Shown here piece by piece: positions 1 to 9,122 of a stretch of DNA of 64,000 bases. Each line of letters starts with the position of its first letter. Positions within the stretch are counted from its first letter, which is position 1. The stretch is from Pedobacter endophyticus. GTDB lineage: Bacteria; Bacteroidota; Bacteroidia; Sphingobacteriales; Sphingobacteriaceae. The stretch spans positions 1,302,001 to 1,366,000 of the forward strand of contig NZ_CP064939.1 in NCBI RefSeq assembly GCF_015679185.1, in the 5' to 3' direction. Below the pieces are notes generated by a model. It was not told the DNA's origin, ran no database searches, and saw only the letters and a program-made list of their open reading frames with translations. The position numbers and the translations under genes are program-made.

Positions 1-1936
1 CGCGAAGGTTGCCATAACCAAAAGTGTGGTACCATTTAGATCGCGATGGATTTCCGCCACGGTTACCCACCGTAACTACAATGTAGCCAAACTGGGCCAG
101 TCGATCGGTTCTATCCATACTTTTGCTAAACGCCTTGTTTACGGCCTCGGTTTGTGGACCAGGATAAACATACTCGATAATGGGGTATTTTTTGTTCGGA
201 TCGAAATCAAACGGTTTGTACATTACACCATATAAATCGGTAATTCCATCATCGGCCTTTACCTTAAATGGCTCAGGAAATTTGTAGCCAGCAGACATTA
301 ACAGCGATAGATCGGTGGTTTCAAGTTCCATCACCTTTCTTCCGTTTCTATCATATAACGACGATTTTGGCGCCGTATTTACCCTCGAGTAGTTATCTAC
401 AAAAAACGAATTGTTGTCGTTCATGCTCGATGAATGATCGAAATCGCCGGCATTGAGCAATTTCATGTTCGACCCGTCGAAATTAACGCTATACAAATGC
501 ACGTAATAAGGATCTTCTTTTACCTCGCGGCCATTTGCAGTGAAATACAATACGCGGTTTTTTTCATCGATGTTTACAATACTTTCGCAATGAAATGAAC
601 CATTGGTAATCTGGTTTTTCAGTTTGCCGTTTCCATCGAACAGATAAAAATGTGCCCAACCATTGCGCTCGCTCCAGTGAATCAGTTCCTTTCCATCGTT
701 TACCAACCCCGGTCTGTTCACCTCAACATAAGTATTAAAACGCTCGTCGATTAACGGAGTTACCTTTCCTGTAGCTATTTCCACCGTGCCGATATCAATA
801 CGTTTCAAATCGCGGCTGGTACGCGAAAAATAGAAGTGACTATCGTTGCCTAACCAAATCGACGGACGGAATTCGTTGTCTCTGTCTTTGGCTAATTCTG
901 GCTTGCTCCAAATAGAAACACTTTGATCTTTAAAGGCGGCAACGTTTAGTTTTTTATACGATTTAGCGGCAAAATCGAAGAGCAGAATTTCATCCTGAGG
1001 GGCCTCCGCTTCGCCAGGCATTTGATATTTGTAGGTTTCTAACGTGGGCCTGCCCGCTGTTACGCTGTTTATTACCCATAAATCTTTTACTTTACGCGAG
1101 TCGGTACGATCTAAAACAAAGTATTTAGAATTTGGCGACCACAGCACATAAGCGCCCCTGCGTTTTTTGTTGTTTTTCTCGTTCTCCACATTATTTTCGC
1201 CATCTCCATCGCTTCCGTACGAGTAAAATTTAACCCCATCTTTAGTCAGTTGGTGTTCTACAATTGTGCTGTCGTCTTCATTCTTAACCGCTTTTTTGTA
1301 GTTTTCCTTATCCATCCAATACAAATTATAATTGCGTGAAAAGATAATGGCCGAAGAATCGGGCGCTACCGACCCCCAATTGGGTTTCGGTTTTGGCTTG
1401 CTGTAGTTTGGTATTTCGGTAACCTTTGCCGTTGCCAGGTCGTATTTAAACGAAAAGATTTTTTTCTGCATCGAATCCGCAGCTTTTTTGTCTTTTCTAT
1501 CTTTTTTCAATTCATCAATTGAGCTTTTAACCTCAAAAGTGATGCTTTTTTCATCGGAAGCAAACTTAACATTTTCGAGCGGCAGGTGCTCTGCATCGAA
1601 TGGGTCGCGAACAACCAAAGTGATAGCTGAGGCAAGCTTTGCATTATCGAACATCGTTTTCTTCGACTTTGTTGTGGGATCTACAAGATACCAAAATTTG
1701 CCGCCGGGACTTTCAAAGGTGTACCAGAAACGATTGCTCAGTTTAAGCCAATGCGGATCTACAGAGGTGGAATACACCATCTTTTTTAGCTTATTGGGCG
1801 AAAACCGCGCAGCCAATTGATAGTTCGCTTTAGGCTGTTGCTGAATATTCTCGGTTATTGTAAAGGTTTTGGTTTGTGCCATCAGCGTTAGGGATAAAAA
1901 CTGCGCACAAACTAGAAGTTTAGAAAGTTTGTTCAT
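1..1936 (-). CDS. S9-family prolyl oligopeptidase/DPP-IV-like peptidase, N-terminal part (runs off window)
   Basis: Partial gene read leftwards from ATG at 1936; about 645 residues are visible and the 3' end lies outside the window. It starts with a Sec-type signal peptide (MNKLSKLLVCAQ, ending near LMAQT), then a long beta-propeller region typical of DPP-IV N-terminal domains (SPNSKYFVLDR, ERNGWAHFYLFDG). Near residue 590 comes YPIIEYVYPGPQ, the usual entry into the alpha/beta-hydrolase domain. The catalytic Ser, Asp and His would lie beyond the window edge and cannot be checked. Members of this family are exported peptidases that cleave after proline or small residues. It is divergent from the deacetylase lipoprotein at 2113. 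The family call is firm; the substrate is unknown. Confidence 0.9.
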   Translation of the reverse strand, partial: MNKLSKLLVCAQFLSLTLMAQTKTFTITENIQQQPKANYQLAARFSPNKLKKMVYSTSVDPHWLKLSNRFWYTFESPGGKFWYLVDPTTKSKKTMFDNAKLASAITLVVRDPFDAEHLPLENVKFASDEKSITFEVKSSIDELKKDRKDKKAADSMQKKIFSFKYDLATAKVTEIPNYSKPKPKPNWGSVAPDSSAIIFSRNYNLYWMDKENYKKAVKNEDDSTIVEHQLTKDGVKFYSYGSDGDGENNVENEKNNKKRRGAYVLWSPNSKYFVLDRTDSRKVKDLWVINSVTAGRPTLETYKYQMPGEAEAPQDEILLFDFAAKSYKKLNVAAFKDQSVSIWSKPELAKDRDNEFRPSIWLGNDSHFYFSRTSRDLKRIDIGTVEIATGKVTPLIDERFNTYVEVNRPGLVNDGKELIHWSERNGWAHFYLFDGNGKLKNQITNGSFHCESIVNIDEKNRVLYFTANGREVKEDPYYVHLYSVNFDGSNMKLLNAGDFDHSSSMNDNNSFFVDNYSRVNTAPKSSLYDRNGRKVMELETTDLSLLMSAGYKFPEPFKVKADDGITDLYGVMYKPFDFDPNKKYPIIEYVYPGPQTEAVNKAFSKSMDRTDRLAQFGYIVVTVGNRGGNPSRSKWYHTFGYGNLR

Positions 1937-2112
1937 TAAGGTTTGTTTGAGGCGCTAAATTATTCAATAATAGCCTATTTTATCATTAACCATTGTAATA
2001 AAACAGTTATTTAAGTGTGCAAAAAAAGACAAATAAAGTATTTATCAACATTGCGCTCTTGAAAGGCGAATAATTTAGCGGAATTTTTAGTTTTGTAGCC
2101 TTATAAATCACC

Positions 2113-2991
2113 ATGAAATACAAATTGTTCCCTATTATAACGGCTGCAGCGATTGTGCTGGCCGGTTGCCAATCAAAATCTCAAACAGAAAGTAAAACGC
2201 CTACAGATTCGACCGAGAAAACAGCCAGCGTTGCTGAAGATGCACCTGCAACAGTAGATGTTTCGAAAATTAAAGTGGCAGATGCCAAAACCATTTTAGC
2301 CAGAAAACAGGTGCCGATTTTATGTTATCACCAGGTTAGGAACTGGAAACCTACTGATGGAAAAGTTGGCAAAGACTATATTGTGGAAATACAGAACTTT
2401 AAAGACCAAATGAAAATGCTGGCTGATAGCGGTTACCACACCATTTTGCCCGATCAGTTGTATGCCTATTTAAACACCGGAGCGGCCTTACCAAGCAAGC
2501 CGATTATGCTTACTTTTGATGATACCGACATGGATCAGTTTACTGTTGTTCGCCCAACGTTAGATAAACTCGGCTTTAAGGCGGTTTATTTTATCATGAC
2601 GGTTTCAATTGGCCGAAAAGGGAAATTTGTAGATTACATGACCAAAGAGCAAATTAAGCAATTGGCCGACGAAGGAAATGTAATTGGCTCGCATACTTAC
2701 GATCATAAAAACTTTAAAAAATACGCTGGCAAAGATTGGGAAGAACAACTGGATAAACCAACCAAGAAACTGGAAGAGATTACAGGCAAAAAAATGACCG
2801 AATTTGCCTATCCCTTTGGCTTATGGAATGCAGAAGGGATTCCGGAATTAAAGAAACGTGGTTTCAGAATGGCTTTTCAATTATCGACAAAGCGTGATGA
2901 AAAGGATCCGCTGTTTACCATCCGCCGAATTATAGCAAGCGGTTACTGGTCGCCAAAAACACTAAGTAACAGCATTAAAAACAGTTTCTAA
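2113..2991 (+). CDS. polysaccharide deacetylase family (NodB/CE4) lipoprotein
   Basis: 292 residues. The N-terminus has a lipobox (AIVLAGC, Cys19), followed by a Ser/Thr-rich linker, so it is probably anchored in a membrane facing the periplasm or the outside. The NodB domain covers about residues 67-290. It shows LCYHQ near 70, TFDD at 134-137 (the metal-binding Asp motif), SHTYDH at 193-198 (the H-x3-H metal ligands) and AYPFG at 232-236. Known CE4 enzymes remove N- or O-acetyl groups from chitin-like glycans, peptidoglycan or xylan; the substrate here cannot be told. TFDDTDMDQ replaces the common TFDDG form. A TAGTTTTG box at 2088-2095 fits the Bacteroidota -7 element, but no clear -33 element precedes it. 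Confidence 0.9.
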   Translation: MKYKLFPIITAAAIVLAGCQSKSQTESKTPTDSTEKTASVAEDAPATVDVSKIKVADAKTILARKQVPILCYHQVRNWKPTDGKVGKDYIVEIQNFKDQMKMLADSGYHTILPDQLYAYLNTGAALPSKPIMLTFDDTDMDQFTVVRPTLDKLGFKAVYFIMTVSIGRKGKFVDYMTKEQIKQLADEGNVIGSHTYDHKNFKKYAGKDWEEQLDKPTKKLEEITGKKMTEFAYPFGLWNAEGIPELKKRGFRMAFQLSTKRDEKDPLFTIRRIIASGYWSPKTLSNSIKNSF

Positions 2992-3336
2992 GAATTTAAG
3001 AGGGGTTGTCTCAAAAAGCAAAACAACACCCAAAGCTCAGAATTTTATTTGGCGCCTTAAACCTCTCCCTTTAATGGCGGTGTTTTCTGCGCTGTCTGTA
3101 CACCCCTCTCCTCGAGGAGAGGGAAAGCAGAGGCATTGCTTTTAACCCAAACGTTGATAGGGAGAGGTTATGGAACGCAACGCGAATCCGATAGCTATCG
3201 GATTTAATTTGGAAGGGAAATCTAAAAGTCGACTGTTGAAACAGCCTCTTTCTTTTCTCTGTCAATTTGAAATTTAAACGTCGTAAAAACAAAAGCCGAA
3301 GTTAAACGTAGATTAACATAGTTATCAACCCAGATT
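2992..3336. repeat. intergenic stretch with two dispersed hairpin repeats
   Basis: No gene is visible. Around 3104-3124 lies a CCCTCTCC/GGAGAGGG palindrome flanked by the words 'acctctccct' and 'gggagaggtt'. This family recurs at 18.1-18.7 kb and 22.8-23.0 kb. At about 3186-3203 lies the perfect palindrome AATCCGATAGCTATCGGATT, also seen in variant form near 15175, 51408, 53040 and 62220. These look like dispersed repeats rather than terminators, since no T-run follows. Confidence 0.6.
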
Positions 3337-4500
3337 ATGAGAAACTTTCTATATACCGGCTTTCTTGGCCTACTGTTATTATCTGCTTGTAATAATTCAA
3401 ATAAAAACAAAAACGGCGAAACCGCCGATAGCGCCAACGTTCACACAGAACTTAGCGATTCATTTTATAAAAGATTAGAGGGAACTATTGCCGGTAAACC
3501 TGTGGTTATGCATTTGCAACGGGTAGATGGAGATTATAGCGGTGTATATTATTACAGCGGTGCCTGGCTGCGCCTTTCTACCGATACAATAGTTAGCAAA
3601 GATAGTGTGGTTTTGTTAGAAAACGGCTTCTACGATTCTTATGTTGATAAGGATGCGAAGCAATCGAGAATTGGCCTTAAGTGGACTGGGAACGGCTTCA
3701 CCGGCAACTGGAAAAACGATAAGGATAACAAAAGCTTTCCGGTTGTTTTAAAAGAAAACTATCCGGACGGAAGTTATCAGTTTGCGGCAGGGCGCTACCA
3801 GGATTCGGTTAAAGCAGAGGAGAAAAACCAAAAATCGCCTGTTGCGGAGATTAGTGTTACCTATCTTCAACCGAAGGAAAACAATGCCAATGCCAGCTGG
3901 TTAGATAGTGAATTGAAGCGCATTGCAGGGTTGGACAGTGTGAATGGAGATAGAAAAGCAGGTTTCGCAAACATCAGCAGCGCGTACTTTGCAGATTATA
4001 AAAGCCAAATTGCCGACCAGCAAAAAGATGGGCCTGACAGGGGTTTTATGCAGTGGATGAATTATACCAACAACAGTGCGCAATCGCTGGCGTATAATGA
4101 TAATGGTTATGTGGTAATCGATTATTTTGTCGACGCCTATACGGGTGGGGCTCACGGCAATTACGCCAGCACGATGTATTGCCTCGATGTAAAAAACAAA
4201 AGGCGAATGGCTTTGAGGGACGTTGTGGAAATAGATTCTAATACTCTACAACGTATTTTAGAAAAAAATCTTCGGAAAAATTATCATATCAAATCAGGCG
4301 ATCCGATTAGCACTGTACTGTTTGATGATTTCATTAAGCCGAACGATAATTTTTATTTTAACAGCTTCGGACTTGCGTTTATGTATAATCCGTATGAGGT
4401 GGCGAGTTATGCGCAAGGACAAATCGTTGTTTTTATTCCTTATGCTGATTTAAAAGGCTACTTAAAGCGAGATTTTACGAAAAGAATGAAGATTGGGTAG
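3337..4500 (+). CDS. DUF3298-type (RsiV-like) lipoprotein
   Basis: 387 residues. The signal peptide has a lipobox (LLLLSAC, Cys18) followed by an Asn/Lys-rich linker, so this is a predicted lipoprotein. The N-terminal half (about 45-165) is beta-rich and unassigned. The C-terminal part carries VVIDYFVDAYTGGAHGN (about 259-275), the hallmark of the DUF3298/RsiV-like fold, followed by the usual region ending in FIPYADLKGYL. Proteins of this fold include a lysozyme-sensing anti-sigma factor in Bacillus, but Bacteroidota members are mostly uncharacterised, and no sigma factor is next to it. It stands alone on its strand. Confidence 0.8.
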   Translation: MRNFLYTGFLGLLLLSACNNSNKNKNGETADSANVHTELSDSFYKRLEGTIAGKPVVMHLQRVDGDYSGVYYYSGAWLRLSTDTIVSKDSVVLLENGFYDSYVDKDAKQSRIGLKWTGNGFTGNWKNDKDNKSFPVVLKENYPDGSYQFAAGRYQDSVKAEEKNQKSPVAEISVTYLQPKENNANASWLDSELKRIAGLDSVNGDRKAGFANISSAYFADYKSQIADQQKDGPDRGFMQWMNYTNNSAQSLAYNDNGYVVIDYFVDAYTGGAHGNYASTMYCLDVKNKRRMALRDVVEIDSNTLQRILEKNLRKNYHIKSGDPISTVLFDDFIKPNDNFYFNSFGLAFMYNPYEVASYAQGQIVVFIPYADLKGYLKRDFTKRMKIG

Positions 4501-4678
4501 TGCTCAATAAAGCTTTAGTTTAATAAGAATGGCCGCAGGCATAAACGGCATTTACAATAAATCGACCACACAGATACATAGGCCACATGGTATGGAATAA
4601 TACTACAAGGGAGACAGACCAATTATCTTCCCTCTGGTAAATTGCATTGACTTTTCTTGGTTCCTCAGAACGTAACCG

Positions 4679-5140
4679 CTATAATATTTCTTGAATCAGG
4701 TACTTTTTGCCGTTAAAGTTTAGCTCATCACCTACTTTTTTGCCGATAAAAAGCCTGCCAATTGGGGCCGCCTGCGATACTGCAAAAACGGTTTGCCCAT
4801 TGGCCTTTAACTCGCCTGCACTGATGCTGATGTAAAAGTTTCCGCCAGTTGTAAGCACTAAACTACCATTCTTCACTTCCTTTGCCGCGTCTACATTTTC
4901 AATTTGCTGCAAAGCTATTTTCTGCTGACCAGCCTCGTACAACAATTTGCCGTTACGATCCATTTCCTGTTGCATCATTTCGCGGGTGGTTTCGTATTTA
5001 TCGCCAGCGCTACTTTTGGTATCATCGTTTGATGCTTGCCGTGCCTGCTGCATCGAATACTCGATGTTCTCTATCCGGTTTTGAATAAAGGTTAAGCACT
5101 GTTGATATAACGTAGCTTTGAGATTAGAGATTGGAGACAT
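4679..5140 (-). CDS. GreA/GreB-like transcription elongation factor family protein
   Basis: 153 residues. The N-terminal half (about 8-75) is a predicted antiparallel coiled coil containing SAGDKYETTREMMQQEM, close to the GreA/GreB coiled-coil motif. The C-terminal half (about 80-153) has the FKBP-like Gre fold, including AVSQAAPIGRLFIGKKVGDE, which matches the 'SPIGRALLGKKVGD' signature of Gre factors. Gre factors enter the RNA polymerase secondary channel and stimulate transcript cleavage. This divergent Bacteroidota branch has often been mislabelled as an oxoacyl-ACP synthase. Whether it binds polymerase is untested here. The nitroreductase gene lies upstream on the same strand, separated by heptamer repeats. 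Confidence 0.75.
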   Translation of the reverse strand: MSPISNLKATLYQQCLTFIQNRIENIEYSMQQARQASNDDTKSSAGDKYETTREMMQQEMDRNGKLLYEAGQQKIALQQIENVDAAKEVKNGSLVLTTGGNFYISISAGELKANGQTVFAVSQAAPIGRLFIGKKVGDELNFNGKKYLIQEIL

Positions 5141-5219
5141 TTAATTGGTTAATTGATGTGAATTGGTTAATTGTTTTGATTGCTCAATTGTTAAATTGCT
5201 AACTTGCCCTGCCTTTTTT

Positions 5220-5249
5220 CAAAGACTAAAGACTAAAGACTAAAGACTA
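5220..5249. repeat. heptamer repeat, word GACTAAA
   Basis: Four tandem copies of the 7-mer GACTAAA run into the nitroreductase stop codon (5247-5249). A less regular AATTG-rich stretch precedes it (5150-5205). Same class as the arrays at 5826, 6012, 9684, 11040, 14776, 22356 and 27537. Confidence 0.8.
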
Positions 5250-5822
5250 CCCCTCGATCCAACGCACTTTATCTTCCATTGGTGTACGATTTGGTTTCCA
5301 CGGTTGTTCATTGTGATAGCCCATGTAAAACAGCCCAATGCATTTTTCGTTTTCGCTCAAATTGAGAAATTCTCCCAAGTCATCAATTAATGGCGGCGAG
5401 CTCCAATATGCACCAACTTTTAAGCTTTCGGCAGTTAAGGCCATATTTTGAACAGCACAAGAAACTGCGGCCAGTTCTTCCCACTCCGGAATTTTACCGC
5501 TCACCTGCATGCAAATGGCAATGATACAATCTGCCTGTTCGGTTTTCTCAGCAAAGCTGTCGAACTTTTTTTGAAGAAACTGCTGGGGCGAAACTAAGTT
5601 CTTATACAGCCTGCCCAACTCTGCCCCTAATCTGGCCAGACCGCCCTTTCTGATTACCACAAAGCGCCAGGGCTGCGTCAGTTTATGTGTCGGCGCATAA
5701 TTGGCGGTGTCGAGGATTTGACTGATAACCTCAACCGGAATTTCTTTTTTGATATAACTCGCCGGGAAAATACTCCTGCGTTCCTTTATAATTTTAACGA
5801 TGGTTTCGTATGCTGCGCTCAT
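5247..5822 (-). CDS. nitroreductase family protein (FMN-dependent oxidoreductase)
   Basis: 191 residues from the ATG at 5822. The frame stays open to 5885, but those extra codons lie in heptamer repeat DNA, so the inner Met (MSAAYETIVKII) is the better start. It shows the nitroreductase fold signature KIIKERRSIFPASY at the N-terminus, APTHKLTQPWRFVV (FMN-binding loop, Arg and Thr positions conserved) and a C-terminal GLFYMGYHNE segment. The family reduces nitro compounds, quinones or flavins using NAD(P)H and FMN. The substrate cannot be inferred. Downstream, the array at 5220-5249 touches the stop codon. Confidence 0.88.
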   Translation of the reverse strand: MSAAYETIVKIIKERRSIFPASYIKKEIPVEVISQILDTANYAPTHKLTQPWRFVVIRKGGLARLGAELGRLYKNLVSPQQFLQKKFDSFAEKTEQADCIIAICMQVSGKIPEWEELAAVSCAVQNMALTAESLKVGAYWSSPPLIDDLGEFLNLSENEKCIGLFYMGYHNEQPWKPNRTPMEDKVRWIEG

Positions 5823-5825
5823 TTG

Positions 5826-5965
5826 GTAAAAGTAACTAAAAGCTGTTAAAAGCTGAAAGACTAAAGCAGAAAGCTCAAAGCTCAAAGCGTAAAGCTAAAA
5901 GACTAAAGAAAAAGTCCGAGGTCGGGAGTCAGTGCCAAGGGCATCCCTTTGGGAAAGTCCGAAAA
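5826..5965. repeat. heptamer-period repeat region (words AAAGCTG/GACTAAA/GTCCGAG)
   Basis: The region between the nitroreductase and HEAT-like genes consists of imperfect 7-bp words: aaagctg, gactaaa, gcagaaa, gctcaaa, then gtccgag, gtcggga, gtcagtg. No coding sequence is supported. Confidence 0.65.
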
Positions 5966-6011
5966 CAGGGCTATAAGCAACTTTAGGAAACAATAAATTA
6001 AAAATCTGCCA

Positions 6012-6077
6012 CTTGAAAACTGTCAACTGAAAACGATCAACTGCAAACTGAAAACTATCAACTGCAAACTGAAAACT
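6012..6077. repeat. heptamer repeat, word AACTGNN, entering the 3' end of the HEAT-like gene
   Basis: Words such as aactgaa, aactgca and aactatc repeat with a 7-bp period. The array continues past the stop codon at 6058-6060, so the last six or so residues of the HEAT-like protein (QFSVCS) are encoded by repeat DNA. Confidence 0.7.
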
Positions 6078-6615
6078 GCTTCCTGATCTGTTTCACCTTG
6101 GCGAAAAAAGCGATACTTTCTTTATCGATCAAAAATTCCATCGTTTCGATAAGCTCATCCTTAATCCAACTGTGTTTGCGATTAAAATTAGCCAGAATAT
6201 TTAGGCAATGAGATTTGACCGCAACAGGGATTTTATCATCAATTAACCACCCAAAAACCACTTCTACAATAGATTCGGTATCGTAAGCTTCAATGATGTC
6301 CTTAATCATTGGAGACGCATTTTTCTTTGTCATAAAGGCTAAAATTTTGACGTAATGTCTCAATGCCGAAAGGTTGGTTTGCGAGGGCAGTTTCGCTAAA
6401 AAGTAATCTACATCTGGCAAAAATCTTTCCTGATGATTAGAATAAATGCGTTCCAAAATCCATGCCGCACGGAAACCAATCTGTTCATCGTCATCGAAGC
6501 TCAAATCGATCAAATCCTTAGCTGAAAAAGTTTCGGCAGATGCAATTGCGGCTAGTTGTTCAACCTTGGTTTTGGTAAGTGTCGTTTTTATGGCATCAAT
6601 AAGGAACTGCATCAT
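6058..6615 (-). CDS. hypothetical HEAT-repeat-like helical protein
   Basis: 185 residues from the ATG at 6615 (ATGATG; 6612 is equally possible). A longer frame opens at 6687 but would add a hydrophobic N-terminus overlapping the divergent ABC gene's promoter region. The protein is all-helical with paired helices of the HEAT type (DDDEQIGFRAAWILERIY, LSALRHYVKILAFMT, VAVKSHCLNILANFN). Such proteins are usually adaptors; no catalytic motif is seen. The C-terminus is encoded by heptamer repeat DNA, so its end may have been altered by the repeat. Confidence 0.65.
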   Translation of the reverse strand: MMQFLIDAIKTTLTKTKVEQLAAIASAETFSAKDLIDLSFDDDEQIGFRAAWILERIYSNHQERFLPDVDYFLAKLPSQTNLSALRHYVKILAFMTKKNASPMIKDIIEAYDTESIVEVVFGWLIDDKIPVAVKSHCLNILANFNRKHSWIKDELIETMEFLIDKESIAFFAKVKQIRKQFSVCS

Positions 6616-6708
6616 CAAAAATAAAAAAATGTCATTACTTTTTAAAGCTTGCACCAATGGCGATGATTTTTCGAAATGAAATAACAAAATTAGCTAAGTT
6701 TGTAAGGC

Positions 6709-8499
6709 ATGAAACATCTGAGCAGATTAAATAAATACTTTTTAAAATATAAATGGTGGATAATTCCGGGAAGTATTTTTGTAGTTATATCGAATATTTT
6801 TGGTGTGGTGCCCGCTCAGGTAATTGGTTATGCAGTAGATTTAATTACCGAAAATGTACACGTTTACAATCTGTTCAGCGGCTTCAACCGCCAGGAAATT
6901 GTTTATGATATTTTTAGTAGTAACCTGTTGTATTTCGGCCTTTTGGTTGTTCTATTATACATTTTAAGGGGCCTGTTCCTTTTCTTTATGCGTCAAACTA
7001 TCATCCTCATGTCCAGGCACATTGAGTTTGATATGAAAAACGACATTTATCAGCATTATCAAAAGCTGAGTCTCGGTTTTTACCGCCGAAACAATACCGG
7101 CGATTTAATGAACCGGGCCACCGAAGATGTAAACCGGGTTCGAATGTATGTTGGGCCGGCAATTATGTACACGATCAATACCTTTGTTCTTTCCGTGCTC
7201 ATTATCTGGTCGATGTTTGATGTTAATTCCAAACTCGCCATTTATTGTCTTTTGCCACTCCCCTTTTTGGTGATTATTATCTACTATGTTAACACCCTTA
7301 TTTTTAAAAAGAGCGGAAAAATTCAGGAGCGCCTCTCCGATTTATCGAGCTTTGTGCAGGAGCGTTTTTCGGGAATAAGAATTATCAAATCGTACGTGCG
7401 GGAGGATTATACACGGAATATGTTCGAAATTCAGAGTAACGAGTATAAAAAAGACTCCATGAGCCTGGTAAAAGTGTCTGCCCTGTTTTACCCAACTATG
7501 CTTTTGTTAATCGGGTTAAGCACCATTTTAACCATTTACATTGGGGGCATGCAGGTTATCAACGGTAACATCACCGCCGGAAACATCGCCGAATTTATCA
7601 TTTACATTACCCAACTCACCTTTCCCGTTACCATGTTGGGATGGGTAACCTCATTAGTTCAGCGTGCGGCCGCCTCTCAAAAAAGAATCAACGAGTTTTT
7701 GGATATTCCACCAGATATTCAATCGAAGAGCAACGACGAAACGGAAATTAATGGACATATCCGGTTCGAAAACGTATCGTTTACCTACCCCGATACCGGG
7801 ATTCAGGCCCTAAAAAATGTGAGTTTCGAAATTAAAAGCGGTGAGTTTGTTGCAATTATAGGGAAAACCGGATCAGGAAAATCGACGATGGCCAACCTGA
7901 TGATGCGAATGTACGATGTTGAGCAAGGCCAAATTACCGTCGACGGACAGCCGATAAAAGCCTTGAACCTGAAAAACTATCGCGGCCAAATCGGATTTGT
8001 ACCGCAGGAAGTCTTTCTCTTTTCAGACACGATTAAAAACAATATCGCCTTCGGACTTGATCAGGTTACTGACGATGAGGTTTTTGATGCAGCAAAAAAT
8101 GCATCGGTTTATCATAACATCATCGATTTTGATGAGAAATTTGAAACTATGCTCGGCGAACGCGGCATAACATTATCTGGCGGACAAAAACAACGCGTTT
8201 CTATAGCCAGAGCATTAATAAAATCGCCCAAAATATTAATATTCGACGATTGTTTATCGGCGGTTGACACCAAAACAGAGGAAGATATTTTACAAAATCT
8301 GGGTAAGATTATGCAGGGAAGAATAACAATTTTGATTGCCCACCGCATATCCACAATAAAAAATGCAGACAAAATCCTGGTGTTGGATGACGGTAAAATC
8401 ATCGAACAAGGCACACATAACGAATTACTTAGCTTAAATGGGGCCTATACAGACCTTTATAACAACCAACTTTTGGAGGAAGAAACAAAAGGTATTTAA
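6709..8499 (+). CDS. ABC exporter half-transporter (MsbA/BmrCD-like, TMD-NBD fusion)
   Basis: 596 residues. An N-terminal six-helix transmembrane domain (about 15-320) is followed by a nucleotide-binding domain (about 345-590). Visible motifs are Walker A GKTGSGKST (385-393), Q-loop VPQEVFLF, signature LSGGQKQR (489-496), Walker B ILIFDD (509-514) and H-loop IAHR. The residue after the Walker B Asp is Asp514 rather than the usual catalytic Glu (FDDCLSAVD), as in one half of heterodimeric exporters such as the YheI type. It could therefore pair with a partner encoded elsewhere or hydrolyse ATP slowly. Substrate is unknown. It starts divergently from the HEAT-like gene, with the word GTAAGG just before its ATG. 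Confidence 0.93.
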   Translation: MKHLSRLNKYFLKYKWWIIPGSIFVVISNIFGVVPAQVIGYAVDLITENVHVYNLFSGFNRQEIVYDIFSSNLLYFGLLVVLLYILRGLFLFFMRQTIILMSRHIEFDMKNDIYQHYQKLSLGFYRRNNTGDLMNRATEDVNRVRMYVGPAIMYTINTFVLSVLIIWSMFDVNSKLAIYCLLPLPFLVIIIYYVNTLIFKKSGKIQERLSDLSSFVQERFSGIRIIKSYVREDYTRNMFEIQSNEYKKDSMSLVKVSALFYPTMLLLIGLSTILTIYIGGMQVINGNITAGNIAEFIIYITQLTFPVTMLGWVTSLVQRAAASQKRINEFLDIPPDIQSKSNDETEINGHIRFENVSFTYPDTGIQALKNVSFEIKSGEFVAIIGKTGSGKSTMANLMMRMYDVEQGQITVDGQPIKALNLKNYRGQIGFVPQEVFLFSDTIKNNIAFGLDQVTDDEVFDAAKNASVYHNIIDFDEKFETMLGERGITLSGGQKQRVSIARALIKSPKILIFDDCLSAVDTKTEEDILQNLGKIMQGRITILIAHRISTIKNADKILVLDDGKIIEQGTHNELLSLNGAYTDLYNNQLLEEETKGI

Positions 8500-8577
8500 A
8501 TTGTGTCAAAATTGTATTTTGAACTTTAAATATTTGCTTTATATTTACCGAAACCAAAAACCACATTATTACCAACC

Positions 8578-8901
8578 ATGGGAGAATTCGACAACAAGGA
8601 AAGAGAAGAAGTTTTTTCTAAGAAAGTAAGAGCAGGTAAAAGAACTTATTTCTTCGACGTGAAGGCTACTCGCTCAGGTGATTATTATTTAACAGTTACC
8701 GAGAGCAAGAAAAGATTAGAAGACGGTGTATTTGTAAAACACAAGATATTTTTATACAAAGAAGATTTTGAGAAATTTACAGAAGGCCTCAACGAAACTG
8801 TCGACTATATTAAAACTCATCAAGATGTTGTTGAAAAGCGTTACGAATTCTCTGAAAATGGTGAACCATCAGCCAGAACAACTGATGATTTTTCTTTTTA
8901 A
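8578..8901 (+). CDS. DUF3276 / PUR-domain nucleic-acid-binding protein
   Basis: 107 residues. It shows the PUR-alpha-like core of bacterial DUF3276 proteins: EVFSKKVRAGKRTYFFDVKA at the N-terminus, then GDYYLTVTESKK and a C-terminal helix (FEKFTEGLNETVDYIK). PUR-domain proteins bind single-stranded DNA or RNA; the structurally known bacterial member binds RNA. The gene is 78 bp after the ABC exporter and is followed by a terminator, so it may have its own promoter. The ATG at 8578 gives the usual family length. Confidence 0.85.
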   Translation: MGEFDNKEREEVFSKKVRAGKRTYFFDVKATRSGDYYLTVTESKKRLEDGVFVKHKIFLYKEDFEKFTEGLNETVDYIKTHQDVVEKRYEFSENGEPSARTTDDFSF

Positions 8902-8932
8902 TTAAATTTCAAGTAAAATATTGCTATACATT

Positions 8933-8970
8933 AAAGCCTTTGTTTAACCAACGGAGGCTTTTTCTTTTTT
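8933..8970 (+). terminator. intrinsic terminator after the PUR-domain gene
   Basis: AAAGCCT (8933-8939) pairs with AGGCTTT (8955-8961) and is followed by a T-rich tail to 8970. It lies 32 bp after the stop codon. Confidence 0.7.
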
Positions 8971-9056
8971 CGGAATTTAGCCGGTAAATGAATGGATACG
9001 GACTAAAACAATCCAAAGAACTGATTATCTTTCCTTTCTGAATTAATATTGTCGTA

Positions 9057-9102
9057 GTCATCCGATGAGTACCGTGCAACATGCTGATATTCATCGGATG
9101 AC
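9057..9102. repeat. 12-bp perfect inverted repeat (stem-loop)
   Basis: GTCATCCGATGA (9057-9068) and TCATCGGATGAC (9091-9102) flank 22 bp. No T-run follows on either strand, so it is more likely a dispersed repeat of the 'catccgat' family than a terminator. It sits between two convergent genes. Confidence 0.7.
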
Positions 9103-9122
9103 TTATAATTTCTGATGAATAC

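Noticed and set aside
5822..5885. Longer N-terminus of the nitroreductase
   Set aside because: The extra codons are heptamer repeat DNA and add residues not found in the family.
9057..9102. Terminator between the PUR-domain and DUF5362 genes
   Set aside because: The stem has no T-run on either strand and a 22-bp loop; it fits a dispersed repeat better.
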